In this document: positions 35,001 to 46,045 of the stretch, in pieces | How positions within the stretch are numbered: position 1 is the stretch's first letter | Layout of the letters: the number at the start of each line of letters is the position of its first letter | Source of the DNA: Siphlonurus alternatus | Taxonomy: Eukaryota; Arthropoda; Insecta; Ephemeroptera; Siphlonuridae | Length of the DNA: 64,000 nucleotides | Assembly: GCA_949825025.1 (NCBI GenBank) | Contig: OX463781.1 | Coordinates: 2,910,667 to 2,974,666, forward strand | Direction of reading: 5' to 3' | Notes under the pieces: generated by a model | Databases searched by the model: none | The model's input: the letters and a program-made list of their open reading frames with translations, nothing else | Told to the model about the DNA's origin: nothing | Made by a program: the position numbers and the translations under genes

Positions 35001-35054
35001 AAGGTGGCTGTGGCTTTGTGTTAGGTACTGCCCCGATATTAACCTGGTGAAAGT

Positions 35055-35332
35055 AAGATTGGCTTTATACAGGTTGAGACACGCGTGAATTTCGTGCGTA
35101 TTTTGTTATCTTTTGTCCAAGACCCATTGCACAGCAAAATTTAAAAAGTAGCATTGTGATTAGCGCATTTGAATATTTCCCGGTGCAATGGGTCCTGATC
35201 GTCACATGTCTTTCTTCTGATTGGTGGACCCATTGAACCGCGAAATTAGTGAATTTGAAATACTTGAATATGATTGGCAAGTCTTTTAACATTGGTCCAA
35301 TCGGTGGCATAACCTGATATAAAGCCAACCTT
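35055..35332. mobile_element. Family I element (I1)
   Basis: AAGATTGGCTTTATACAGGT at the left pairs with CCTGATATAAAGCCAACCTT at the right. The interior has a GACCCATTGCACCGCGAAAT-type motif three times in alternating orientation (about 35121, 35180, 35228). A second copy is at 38015-38272. The minus-strand frame across it is a by-product of the repeat. Confidence 0.8.
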
Positions 35333-35400
35333 GGGTGAAACCACAGAAAAACAAGGACAAAATCATGACGAAATGTTAATTATTATTTTAATTGTTGCAG

Positions 35401-35465
35401 CTCGAGCTGAGGTTCCGTGCGAGGACTTCGAGCTGAGAAAGAACAGACGCGGCGAGGCGAGAACG
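35401..35465 (+). CDS. Candidate internal coding exon, 65 nt, gene unknown
   Basis: A tract TTATTATTTTAATTGTTGCAG ends at 35400 with AG, and the segment ends ACG followed by GTGAGT, a strong splice donor. Between them the DNA is about 60% G+C, far above its surroundings. Only one of the three forward frames is open: two bases completing a codon, then 21 codons (RAEVPCEDFEL, then RKNRRGEART), giving phase 1 in and phase 0 out. TCGAGCTGAG occurs twice in the exon. An in-frame ATG at 35371 would give a hydrophobic lead, so an unspliced reading is a weaker alternative. I recognise no family, and no neighbouring exon with compatible phase was found. Confidence 0.4.
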
Positions 35466-35636
35466 GTGAGTTTTAATATTCAACTACACTGCCACCTTAT
35501 ATGTATGTCTTGTACAAAGCCAGCACGTCGCAATGTGATTCTACGTTACAAAATTTAATGTTTTGTATAAAAAAATACTTTAGCATTCTTCTGAATACAA
35601 ATTCTTTATTACATAAATTGTACGTGCATAATATAT

Positions 35637-35690
35637 TGGGAGCGATTCACGAAAGAGTTCTCTACGGTTTAAATAGTGTCATTAATTTAA
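35637..35690 (+). mobile_element. Family J truncated end (J2)
   Basis: ATTGGGAGCGATTCACGAAA followed by GAGTTCTC matches the left end of J1 (8760). No matching right end is nearby. Confidence 0.4.
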
Positions 35691-35796
35691 AATTACATTT
35701 ATGTGGTTTTAAGGAGAAACTTGGATTTTCTTTCTTCCTGTGTCATGCTATTTTTACAATGAAATTTCCAATAAATTAAAACGTACATACCGTCTT

Positions 35797-36262
35797 TCGT
35801 CCGGAGTAATGAGCTATCTGCCTATATACAATTATCTCGTGTGCAATAATGAACTATCTACTATTTTACGCAATATAGAGGCTTCAAGTCAGCTGATTTT
35901 GCGATACATCATCAGAAGACCCCTATACAGGGTGCGGGTGTGCATTATGAGTTGTAAAAAAGTTTTTTATAACATGAAGCTCATTGTCACGCTCACCTGA
36001 AGTAGCAGATAGCTCATTATTGCAACGAGATGATGGTAGGCACAGGGGCGGATACAGCCCGCGGCTCTGGGGAGGGGGGGGGGGGAAAGCGGTGCCCTAT
36101 CCCGCAAAATTAAATTTTGTGGTATGTTGGGGGGCGACGATTGGGGGGTGGTAATACCTTCAATGTATTTTGGGACCTTTGGGGGGGGGGGGCGATCACC
36201 CCCATCGCCCCCCTCCTTGGATCCGCGTCTGGTTAGGCAGACAGCTCATTATTGCGGATGAT
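35797..36262. mobile_element. Family V element (V1) with nested F3
   Basis: AATGAGCTATCTGCC near the left and AGACAGCTCATTATTGCG near the right are inverse. On each side a second unit follows (GCAATAATGAACTATCTAC on the left, GCAGATAGCTCATTATTGC on the right), so each arm carries a tandem subterminal repeat. At 35875-35903 it contains AGAGGCTTCAAGTCAGCTGA, identical to a family D tip. Family V recurs at 58708. Non-coding. Confidence 0.7.
36043..36231 (+). mobile_element. Family F hAT-like miniature element (F3)
   Basis: CAGGGGCGGATACAGCCCGC at the left and CCTTGGATCCGCGTCTG at the right, with internal G runs (GGGGAGGGGGGGGGGG) and GGTATGTTGGGGGGCGACGA. It is flanked by GGTAGGCA (36035-36042) and GTTAGGCA (36232-36239), an 8-bp duplication with 7 of 8 matches. 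This supports hAT-type insertion into V1. 189 bp, no protein. Confidence 0.85.
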
Positions 36263-37000
36263 ATGCCATGGTCATACGTGAACAGTACACGTTTTTGTAA
36301 AAATAATAAGAAGTATGAAGTCCGTGTTTTACTTGCATGAAAATTAATAATAAAATGCAAGTTTTTAACATTGAAAATATCGTAATGTATTGTTAAGATT
36401 TGCTCCACCTATTGACAGCGTGGTTCTTGTGGTTTACTTAAAATATTCAGAGAGAAAAAAAAAGGTTATAAATTATCGTGACAATAAAAGCTTCTCTTTT
36501 GGTTGAAATTCCATTTGCTCGTAGATTTCTTCTTTCTATTAGAATTGTAAACGAGTTTTTTTTTTTTTTTTTTTTTTTTAGTTCACCCGTTTTTTTTATG
36601 AATTTAGATAACAGTGTGAAACATTTCCCCTCTTTTAATAAAATATTTTCCAATATAAATTATACCTTACTTGTATTTTCGTTCAAAATCTCTTTCTATT
36701 TATAAATGAATTGCACATTTACATATCATGTAATAAAAATACTGGTTTTCAATAAAATTTATAAAAAATAAGCACTCTATTATAGAGATAGAATATTATA
36801 CAAGAGTTTCAATTCTTCTCGATCAATATACAATTTTTACACCTGAGAAAATGCATCTGTAAAAAAAATATATTGGATTTTTTTTTTGTTCGTCTCCATT
36901 TACAGTTAAATGGATGGAAAAATATAAAAGTTTTATGCAAACACTTCATATTTTTTTATAACTTGAAGTAGAAAGAAAAAGAAATTATTGATTGGAAAGT
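36263..37000. other. AT-rich stretch, no gene seen
   Basis: Contains a long poly-T run (36557-36580) and AT-rich DNA. The open frames over the T-run are low-complexity artefacts. Confidence 0.45.
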
Positions 37001-37058
37001 TTTTCAGAGCAAGTAGTAGTCTAGTCATCTGTCAATCAATATCCCCTCTCCCTTGCAG

Positions 37059-37179
37059 GCGTATATATCTTGATCGCTACAACGTCACGGAACATCAATT
37101 AGTCACGTGGGGGAAGGGGGGGCAGGAGCGTTCTATACACTTGTACGTAGAAAGCTACGTTGTACAATTACATCTGTAG
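37059..37179 (+). CDS. Candidate terminal coding exon, gene unknown
   Basis: The sequence ATCCCCTCTCCCTTGCAG (to 37058) is a textbook 3' splice site. The following 121 bases are GC-richer than the surroundings and open in one frame (one base finishing a codon, then about 39 codons such as RIYLDRYNVTEHQLVTWG and RSIHLYVESYVVQLHL) to TAG at 37177-37179. It would enter in phase 2, so it cannot join the exon at 35401 directly. A GTAGAA at 37146 could instead act as a donor. I recognise no family, and no poly-A signal is obvious just downstream. Confidence 0.28.
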
Positions 37180-37258
37180 ACTACATAATTTATATGTAAT
37201 TTTTATGTAATACGTGCACGATCCGTCGGTGTTCAAAGCTAGGTAGTAGGTAGGTTAA

Positions 37259-37826
37259 CTTTAGCGTTACCGAAGGTAAGGAGGTAGGGGTCCATAACCA
37301 AGGGGGGGGGGAAGGGGGTTGAGATGATCCGTAAATTTTAAAAAGCAGGAAAAAAATGTGAAATAGTGCTTCAAAATTTTTGTAAAAAAAAAAAATGTAA
37401 GCCTTACCCGAGTTGAAATAAATTTCATTTTTTATTCGCTATTAAGTTCTCTCCTCGTCTAATTTCTTTTTATTTTGCAACATTTTAGAGGGAGAAGAAG
37501 GGGAGAAAGACGAGATTACGTCTTTTTTCCTCTCTTGAGCAAAAAATGGTTAGAGAAAAATTGTCTCTATTTCATTCTCACTTTGAGTAGAGAAGAAATA
37601 AGATGTGTTTTAGAGGTAAAATGACAATAATATTAGGTTTTAGACGTGCAAAAGATGAGTTAAAGACGTGATTTTTCAACCAGGGTATTTAGCCAATGAG
37701 TAATGTATTTTCGTAAAAAAAAAAGTTAGAAAAACTTAAATTCTTTTAATAATTGATTTAAGTAGCGAATCTTTTCAACCCTCTAGTAGAGCGCGTGTGA
37801 CAAAAAATTCCTTGGTAATGCTAAGG
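37259..37826 (+). mobile_element. Family O piggyBac-like MITE (O3), interrupted by E5
   Basis: TTAA (37255-37258), then CTTTAGCGTTACCGAAGG at the left and CCTTGGTAATGCTAAGG then TAAG at the right correspond to the family ends CCCTAG.../...CTAGGG in eroded form. The interior GATCCGTAAATTTTAAAAAG and GATTTAAGTAGCGAATC aligns with O1 and O2. Removing E5 leaves about 287 bp. Confidence 0.75.
37407..37685 (-). mobile_element. Family E MITE (E5) inserted in O3, TA duplication
   Basis: CCCGAGTTGAAATAAATTTC at the left and GTGATTTTTCAACCAGGG at the right. The flanks are CCTTA and TATTTAGCC. The uninterrupted copies O1 and O2 read CCTTAGTTGGCC and CCTTTTATTAGCC at this point, so TA was duplicated on insertion. 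This is the best evidence that family E follows Tc1/mariner-type TA targeting. 279 bp, non-coding. Confidence 0.93.
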
Positions 37827-38014
37827 TAAGAATTTACACCCCAGCCCCCAATCAGTTGCAGAGGAAATACATTTTAGACTTTTTGTACCACGGTTTTCTC
37901 TCTCCATTCCACCACCATTTATGCGTAACAAAAACACCCCTGACTTATTTTTCCGTGATACGAGGGGTGCACTCTAAGAATGCAGTCTCTTTTGTATTTT
38001 GAGATTTCTATTGA

Positions 38015-38272
38015 ACAAAGCTTTATACATACGTAAATTTTGTGCGTCATTTTTTCAAGACCCATTGCACCGCGAAATTTGATTGATTGGTTGGTATTTT
38101 GAGGCAATTAAACGAAATTTCAAAAATATAGCATTGCATGATGCATGGGCACATTCAAAGTTTCACGGCACAATGGGTCCTAAAATACTTAAATCTGATT
38201 GATACTTTAATCTCTTTAACTCTTTAACATTGGTCAAATCGGTAGCTTGACCTGTACATAAAGCCAACCTTG
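38015..38272. mobile_element. Family I element (I2)
   Basis: CAAAGCTTTATACAT at the left and CCTGTACATAAAGCCAACCT at the right match I1. The interior has AGACCCATTGCACCGCGAAA and, inverted, TTTCACGGCACAATGGGTCC. ACATTGGTCAAATCGGTAGC near the right end is shared with I1. Confidence 0.75.
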
Positions 38273-38360
38273 GTATATTGAAAAGTGTATACATTTTTGA
38301 AATAGACTGTAGACTTTGTGGATGTAGCCAGCAGATTCAATGTGAAATGTGTTCTATTTC

Positions 38361-38363
<3 letters not shown>

Positions 38364-38427
<64 letters not shown>
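38364..38427. repeat. (CT)n microsatellite
   Basis: Uninterrupted CT dinucleotide run of about 62 bases. Confidence 0.97.
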
Positions 38428-38428
<1 letters not shown>

Positions 38429-38877
38429 TCTAACGCACCTGTTCCCTACTAAAAGCAAGAACAATTGGAAGCCAAGTTACAGTAAAAATTCCCCCAGCAC
38501 AGCACAAAAGTTTCGCTAGTCGATACTTACTTTTTACTGTAACATTATGTAGTGACACAGAGTGGAATCGTTGCTAGTGACTCACTAGAGAGAACAAAAT
38601 TTGCTTGGTTACTTTAAAAAATCATGTAAATCAACTTAAACGTTAATTAATTTTATGATGATTAGTTTTATTAAATTATAGTTGGAAATTATTCAAAGAC
38701 TAGAATTTGTATAATAATATACAGTAAATTATTTTATATACATATTGTCATATTATATATATGACAATAGGGCGCATGCAGATTGAATGTAGCATGACAA
38801 TTATTATTCGTAATGATAATATATCTACTGTTGTGCATATTTATTAGAGTAGAACACATTTACACTATTATATGTAA

Positions 38878-39145
38878 CCCTAGTTGAAAAATTTCGTCTT
38901 CAACTCATCCTTTACACGTCTAAACATAATCTTTTTCTAAAACTCATGTTATTTCGTCAACGCTTAAAATGAGGATGAAATGAAGACAATAGTTCTATAA
39001 TTTTATGCTCAATAAGAGGAAAGAAGACGTAATTTCGTCTTTTCCCCTCTTTTTTCCTCAAAAATGGTACAAAATAGTATATAGGGGAAAAGACGAGAGG
39101 AGAGCCTAATCGCGAATAAAAGATAAAATTATTTCAACTCGCGGG
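38878..39145 (+). mobile_element. Family E MITE (E6)
   Basis: CCCTAGTTGAAAAATTTCGT at the left, AAATTATTTCAACTCGCGGG at the right, TA following on the right. The family interior is present (CCTTTACACGTCTAAAC, AAATGAGGATGAAATGAAG, GAAGACGTAATTTCGTC, AAGACGAGAGGAGAGCC). 268 bp, non-coding. Confidence 0.9.
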
Positions 39146-39651
39146 TAGGAACTAAATTTTTAGAGTAAAGTCTTCACTTTGGGGAAAAAATGGCCATTTA
39201 TTGTCGATTTTTCCAATGAGAAAAAAATAATCAGTCGATCCTATATCACTATATATATTATATTATATTTACATTATATAATATATACGTATATTTAGGT
39301 ATGTATAGTTCTGTATAATATCTTATTAAAATGTATATTATAAAAAAAATAAAACAAATAAACAAACATCATGAACAAATATCAATTTTAATTTTTTTTT
39401 TCGTTTAACCCTCGTAGCTACAATGATAAAGCAAAGATAATTATTTTCATTCATACAAAGTAATTATTATACTTTTTGTTCTGCTACTGAAAGAGCTATA
39501 ATATAAAAATATGGCAATGTTAACATTAATATGTTATATAATAATATATTGTGTGCTTCATCCATCATTCTAATGTATTCGTGACATCTGCTACACAATG
39601 TAAGGTATTTTTAGTTACATGTTAATTCATGCGAGTCACAGTGACGTCATT
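39146..39651. other. AT-rich stretch, no gene seen
   Basis: AT-rich, with TA-rich segments near 39250-39310 and nothing definable. Confidence 0.45.
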
Positions 39652-40196
39652 AGAACTTAGAGTGTGCCTCGCGATGTTCATTTGTGTCGCTAAGGTTCAT
39701 CTTACTCTTGAAAACGAAGTAAAGTTTTTTGTTTAACTTTTCTCACTTATAAATGACGTAAAAAATATAAATCTTGCATTCCCGAGTTCAAAATTTTCAT
39801 CTTTTCTTCTCTATTAACATCTCCTCTCATCTTTTGTCCCCTTATTTTGCACCATTTTAGAAAAGAAAAGAAGGAAAACAGCGAGATTACGTCTTTTTTC
39901 CTCTTCTTGAGCATAAAATGTTAAAAATATTGTCTTCATTTCCTTCTCACTTTGAGCGAAGAGGAAAGAAGATTGAGGTAAAAATGTTAGGTTTAGACGT
40001 GTAAAGGATGAGTTGAAGACGTAATTTTTCAACTAGGGTTATCCACTGTATTTTTCGGTTTGGACTGAAGATCCGTAAAGGAATTTTTCATAAAAAAATA
40101 TTTATTTAGCGAAAAAACAAATTCACGTGTTTTTTTTACATAAGTTTGGATAGGACGGTGTGAACACAAAAAAAAATCAGCTGACTTGAAGTCTCT
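39652..40196 (+). mobile_element. Family D element (D1) interrupted by E7
   Basis: CCTCGCGATGTTCATTTGTG, AATGACGTAAAAAATATAAA and TCTTGCATT before the insert, and TTTGGACTGAAG, TAAGTTTGGATAGGACGG and ATCAGCTGACTTGAAGTCTC after it, match D2 at 63172 in order. The left tip is eroded. The family ends are AGAGGCTTCAAG and its inverse. Non-coding. Confidence 0.8.
39781..40038 (-). mobile_element. Family E MITE (E7) inserted in D1
   Basis: CCCGAGTTCAAAATTTTCAT at the left and GACGTAATTTTTCAACTAGG at the right. D2 reads CTTGCATTATACAC across the insertion site, while D1 has CTTGCATT, E7, then TTATCCAC, which locates the insertion. The TA flanks have mutated to TT. 258 bp. Confidence 0.9.
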
Positions 40197-41577
40197 TTAT
40201 TTACGTGATCTTTTAAATAAGGTTATGTCTACACCTCACCGTAAAATTTACGTCATAAAAAAGTTGGCTCGTGATATAAAGACGTACTAACGAAGTTGAC
40301 CGTGTCTTGCCATCAACTTTTTTTATTATCACTGCTTATTATGTCTTATGAAATAATGTTATGTTATATGGCATCAGTTCATATTTATTTTGAAACTTTA
40401 ATTTAAAAAATGATTATAATTTATGTTTAGAGTACGAATTTGTAATAAAATGTTATTAAGTGCAAAAACCTCTATTAGGAGAGACCAATTAATTTGAACC
40501 ATAAAGTAGAAATTTGTTTTTGTTTTTTAATCACATTCTATTAATGTTAATGTGTGTATTGACAATTTTCAAATAATTTTTTATTGGCATAGAATTTTAT
40601 CCTATAAAATAAGTTCAGTTTTAATTTCAGTAATATTAGAGCATGGAAAATATCTTTATTTATATGAGTTTATAAAGCTAATTCTTGCACATGCAACTGC
40701 ATGATCTTTCGATGTTACCATGTTATGTCGCTGATTTAAAGACGCTAACAAGGCATTTCTGTATTGGATCTAATAAAAAAATCAAATAAGATCGAGCTAA
40801 GAAATAATGAAAATAATGAATATTACTACAAAATTGCTATATTGCAGTTTGTGTTTCTAGTCAAAAGCACCTAATAAAATTGTTTCTAGATGCAAAATGT
40901 TTGTTTTAGTTCTGTAATATTTGAAAATAATATTTAAGCATAAAATTTTCCCCACAGAAGTAAAGTTATATCAACCTGCAAAGTGTATTTAATAGCATAG
41001 CAACTAATTAAAAATGAAGTGTAAAATTTTTAGTAATGATTTTATACAGAAAAGAAGATACAAAATTAAATTGTTATCTTTATTTCATTAAATTTTGCTT
41101 TGATTAGCTCGATTTATACAACGTAAAGTATGAATGTGCAATAATAATATTATAATTATGAATTTTATTACCTCACATAAGAAATTAGTTGTTAATTTTG
41201 GATTCAATATAGCTCATTAGTTCACTATTATTTGTCTTTTTCATATTTTTTAATACATAAAGTGTCGATGCGATTTTGACGCATTCTTATGCCCCAAGCA
41301 AACTCACCACAACTTTGTGCAGAAATATTGTTGTCTGAACTTTGTGATGTTGCGCGTTTGAATCAATGCTCTCCTGGCACCTGACAGTTACAGAAAATGC
41401 ACCAAATTTACGTTATAGCCACTTCACTGAGAATAGCTCTTTCAGTTTAAATGGTTTTATTATTAAAACACATGTAATTACATTTTTTTATATTGGTAAA
41501 ATACATTAAGTGTCAAAACATCCTCAATACCTTTTTTAAAAAATAAAAACAATAGTAAAAGCTCTCCTCTTATGAAT
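40197..41577. other. AT-rich stretch, no gene seen
   Basis: 1.4 kb of AT-rich DNA with a mildly GC-richer patch at 41285-41400 lacking a convincing frame. Confidence 0.5.
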
Positions 41578-41690
41578 AGAGGCTTCAAGTCAGCTGATTT
41601 TGCGGTGTTCCCACCGTCCCATGTCTAAACCTATGTAAAAAAAACTGGAAATTGCATTTTTAGCATAAAAGAAATATTTTAGAGAAAAAT
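41578..41690 (-). mobile_element. Family D fragment (D3)
   Basis: AGAGGCTTCAAGTCAGCTGA, then CACCGTCCCATGTCTAAAC is the inverse of the right third of D1 (GTTTGGATAGGACGGTG, then the end). No opposite end was found, so this is a truncated copy with an approximate inner boundary. Confidence 0.6.
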
Positions 41691-41809
41691 AAGTTCTTGA
41701 TTCATTATCAAGAGACCTCTAGATGGGAGGGTAGGAGATGTTTTCAAATTGATTACGTTAATATTTACGGAGAAAAAAAAAAATCAAATTTTCTAACATG
41801 GAGGCTTAA

Positions 41810-42219
41810 GGGCATTGGGTGTAGCACCGGTAGTTGGCAACACTGACGTATCTTCACCATGTTAATTTTTCATCATTGCTCCTCGGAGTAATTTTTATGC
41901 TAGAGCCAAGCTGATTGCTGTAGTATCAAGATAATTAGTAGCCCAAGTGCACAATTTGGCTAAATAAAGCCTGATTTAAAGAAAAGTATTTTTTAGTAAT
42001 TTTTTAAATTTACATGCATTTTTCTAAAATATAAAAAAAATACTTTTCTTTAAATCAGGCTTTATTTAGCCAAATTGTGCACTTGGGCTACTAATTATCT
42101 TGATACTACAGCAATCAGCTTAGCTCTAGCATAAAAATTACTCAGAGGAGCAATGATAAAAAATTCACATGGTGAAGATACATCAGTGTTGCCAACTACC
42201 GGTGCTACACCCAATGCCC
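41810..42219. mobile_element. Family U long foldback element, TTAA-flanked
   Basis: TTAA (41806-41809 and 42220-42223) bounds GGGCATTGGGTGTAGCACCG and its exact inverse. The arms of about 185 nt are nearly identical through GTTGGCAACACTGA, TGATTGCTGTAGTATCAAGA and CTTTAAATCAGGC to a roughly 40-nt AT loop. A transcript from either side would fold into one long hairpin. The 62-codon frames across the arms are artefacts. Confidence 0.92.
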
Positions 42220-42223
42220 TTAA

Positions 42224-44020
42224 GGAGAAAATTTTCCCCATTCTCAATCTATGTTGGTTATAGACTACCCGCACAACAGACAAGTAAGGCAGGTTGCATA
42301 CGCACTAAGGCAAACTTTAAGAATACATTAAAAAACTTTAAACTAACTATTAAATAAGGATTAATGGCACCATCTTTATAGAGGCTGATACACCATTCCC
42401 ATCATTTCAGTACATATAACTGATATAACAAAAATAAGAACATTTTTGAGCAAATAAAGAAAAAGCAAATTAGGATAAATTTTTTTATATAAATTTAGTC
42501 AAATGAGCATTTAAAAAATTAATAACTCAAAATCTTGTTCCTATTATTTTCATTTTATCATACAGGTCAATTTGTCCTTTATATTTAGATGTAAAGATAT
42601 GTTAGGTTTACCATCGGTAAATAATTATATTAGCAATAGCCTCCAATGGTATATCATTCATAGTTGTACCTGAAACCAATTATGTGTTACCGAGCTATAC
42701 TTTAGGTGAAGTTAGGGACAGAGTACAATAATTTTGTTGTTGCATAAGAATTTTCCTATTGACATAACAAAATTAAAAATAAATTATATTCTGGTTTTGA
42801 AAAGTACCATTAATTCATAGATAAATTAAATAAATGTGAATAGCTCCAGGCACCGGCAACATTGCACGGAGAATATAGTAGGCAGAAAAGTGAGAGAAGG
42901 AAAGGGGGAAGCAATATAAGGAGAGATGTGTTGTGCGGTGTTGCCAGTGCAAGCGACGGAACGTGACGTCACGTTCCTACGTTCATGCCAATTATTGCGC
43001 ACTTACACTGATGCACTTGGGACAGTGTAGCATGTAGTTGTACTCTGTTAGTAAGTAACTTTTGATTAAAAAATACTAATATATTTAGGGTCCCCTGTCC
43101 CTTTAAGTTTATGTGTCTATTTATATAATGTATTTTCCACTACTTATAAATCATACATATATTTTTAAATATAAAAAAATGTATGATATATTCAAATTCC
43201 AACAAATCAAAGCTAAAAAATATATTGTCTTATAAATAATTAATATTGTAATCAAACGTTGAAATTGACATGATCTCTCTCCCTTATATATATATATTTT
43301 CTATCTATGTGATTATTATATAAAATGTCAATACTAAAATTCTAACCATGAGGGTTGGGTTTTTTAACTAAAGTCTCTCTACATATGCAGCTTGTTTGAT
43401 AAAATATTAACGCCTTAGAGAAGGGAATGCACCCCTGTCCCTTTTTGGCTGCATTCCTGAGGGACTTTTGTACTATCCCTCCACTACCCCCTTGGGCGGA
43501 CGCCATACATTTCCCTCAAATATTAGCCAGCTCTTCCCTCGTCATGACTTAGAAATGAACAAACGTCACTCAGTAGTCCACAAAGTTGCTTCCCGTCATG
43601 TATCTGATGCTCTTTGTGTGTCCTCATTGATATTAATGACTACTTGCTTCAAAACTATGTTGTAGCTAACTTGTACTTAGCATTCATGTAATAATATTAA
43701 ATCATAGAAAATATCAACATTTTAATAAATAAATTTTAACGTTAACGTTTAAAAATGAAATGATTATTTCTCTTATTTATAATATTTGTATCGAAAACAG
43801 TATATCAGTACTTATAAATTTTTCATCTGTATGGTTTATTCAATTTAAGTAATTATTAATTATATTAACTCTTAACAATTTATCACTGAAATTGTCTCAA
43901 ACATTTTGTATTTCTCTTACATTCTTACATGTATTTGTAATATAATATTGTAAAACAGAACTATTAGTTAGAGACAAAAAAGGTATTCATGCCTTAACTC
44001 ACGCCATGTAAAGACGTATA
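42224..44020. other. AT-rich stretch, no gene seen
   Basis: 42840-43000 is GC-richer with loosely inverted CCGGCAACATTGCAC/GTGTTGCCAGTGC and a TGACGTCACG. Near 43417-43462 GGGAATGCA/TGCATTCC pairs. The 65-codon frame at 43468-43665 is unrecognised. Nothing else seen. Confidence 0.4.
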
Positions 44021-44318
<298 letters not shown>

Positions 44319-44369
44319 ATATATATATATAATACGCGTACATTATTTCTATTGATTTACATAATATAG

Positions 44370-44494
44370 TACACTCGTTGTCTCAGAAAGTTTTCTACTT
44401 GCAGCCTTGTTAATTACCACACTGTGTTATTCTTATGGGATATGATGGTGATTAACAAGGCTGCAAAGGAACATTTTTCGAGGTGACGAGTGTA
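44370..44494. mobile_element. Family C MITE (C4)
   Basis: TACACTCGTTGTCTCAGAAA at the left and TTTTTCGAGGTGACGAGTGT at the right, with inner CTTGCAGCCTTGTTAATTAC and GTGATTAACAAGGCTGCAA pairing. About 125 bp foldback lying between two microsatellites. Confidence 0.85.
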
Positions 44495-44551
44495 GATCTC
44501 CAAATTTTAAAAACATAAACAATTTTCACAGGACATAACATATATGATTGA

Positions 44552-44685
<134 letters not shown>

Positions 44686-44907
44686 TATCAATTATACACA
44701 CATGCTACACATACATTGTTATGTTTATTAGCTAGTATATTAAATATTGAATATTAAATTATTCTGATAATTTTATTGTTGAATTTGCTCTACTAAAAAC
44801 AATTAAAATTGTTATGATATTTGTAGTGTCAATTTTTGATAACTTATATAGATGTAATCATTCAAACAATGGGGACAAATTCATTTTGTTTCAAGTATGT
44901 GTATATA

Positions 44908-45105
44908 CCCAAGTTTAAATTAATTTCATCTTTTATTCACTATATTAAGCACGTCTATCGTCTAATTCCCTACTATTATGCACCATTTTAGAGGGAAAAA
45001 AAGACGAGATTATACGTCTTTTTGACTCTTATTGAGCATAAAATTTTGTTAAAAATAATGTCTCGATTTTATCCTCACTTTGAGCGATAGTAATATTATT
45101 TACTA
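44908..45105 (-). mobile_element. Family E MITE (E8), truncated
   Basis: TA, then CCCAAGTTTAAATTAATTTC, AGACGAGATTATACGTC, GAGCATAAAATT and TTTATCCTCACTTTGAGCG follow the family order, then homology stops before the right terminal quarter. About 200 bp remain. Confidence 0.8.
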
Positions 45106-45724
45106 GACGCAAATATTTAGAATAATAATAATTTTTCTAATAAAAACAATTTTAATATAATCATGTTGTAAAAAAATATATTTTCATTAAACCCATGGCA
45201 CATAATATTGAAACTAAATTTGTGTAATACACCATGCATATATGCGAAAGTGCGCTATTTTAATTAAAAATTTAAATTTTAATTAACAATTAAGTTTTGT
45301 TAGAACTATAATATTAATTTCTTCTTGTGATGACCTTATTTCTCAATGCATTTTAATTACAAATGTCTAGCGTACAAGTTTTTTAAAGAAATAAAAAGGT
45401 TGTGTCTTTAATTGCAAATTACAAGAAGAATCGTACTTTCAAAGACAGACTGAATTAAAGCATGGGAATACATCCTTTTAAAAGTTTCATGAAGACACTG
45501 CTGCAGATGTAACTCTACACTTACCGACAGTAAAATTGGATTACCTTAGAGAGTAACGTGACATCAGTACTGATGAGCATGCAGATGGTAAAACTTTCCA
45601 AAATTACAACACATTTCAACACTAAATATAAATTATGTATTTATTAAACCTTAACTGCGTAATTTTACTTACTAATTACTAAGTTTGAAACCCCAAACCT
45701 TCCGAAACCCTAAATTGAGCGTTT
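45106..45724. other. AT-rich stretch, no gene seen
   Basis: AT-rich sequence with no recognisable element. A slightly GC-richer patch at 45480-45600 has no supported frame. Confidence 0.45.
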
Positions 45725-46035
45725 CGTGAGCTCTTCTGGAATGGGGGCAGCCACGGGCTTGCAATTAATCCCGGTATTTTCCTGCGACTGAGGGAAATGT
45801 GGAAACCTCAGCCAGAATGGACGCTACAGCTTTTGTCAATGAACCGGAAGTGTAATGGTAAAAAGCCAGGAGGATCACATGGTGGAAAAGCGCAACGATT
45901 AAATTTACCCCTGGATGAGAAACGTACGTGTTTTTTGTTGAAAATGGTCACTCATCCAACTACTAACCACGCTTGACGTTGTTTGACTTTAGTGATCTGA
46001 CGAGACCCGGTCAAGCGCACTGCGCCACACCCCAT
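45725..46035 (-). mobile_element. 5S rRNA-derived SINE (S-SINE 1)
   Basis: Read on the minus strand, the head GGGTCTCGTCAGATCACTAA, AGTCAAACAACGTC and GGTTAGTAGTTGGATGAGTG, then ACC, follows animal 5S rRNA, including the internal control regions used by RNA polymerase III. It is preceded by GGCGCAGTGCGCTTGACC, where true 5S differs. Downstream are GGTTCATTGACAAAAGC and the hairpin core GCTGAGG...CCCTCAGTC. It matches the 5S-derived class known as SINE3. It is not a functional 5S gene. It abuts H5. Confidence 0.85.
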
Positions 46036-46045
46036 CAATACATTC

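Noticed and set aside
35065..35328. 87-codon minus-strand frame
   Set aside because: Lies wholly within element I1 and is not maintained in I2.
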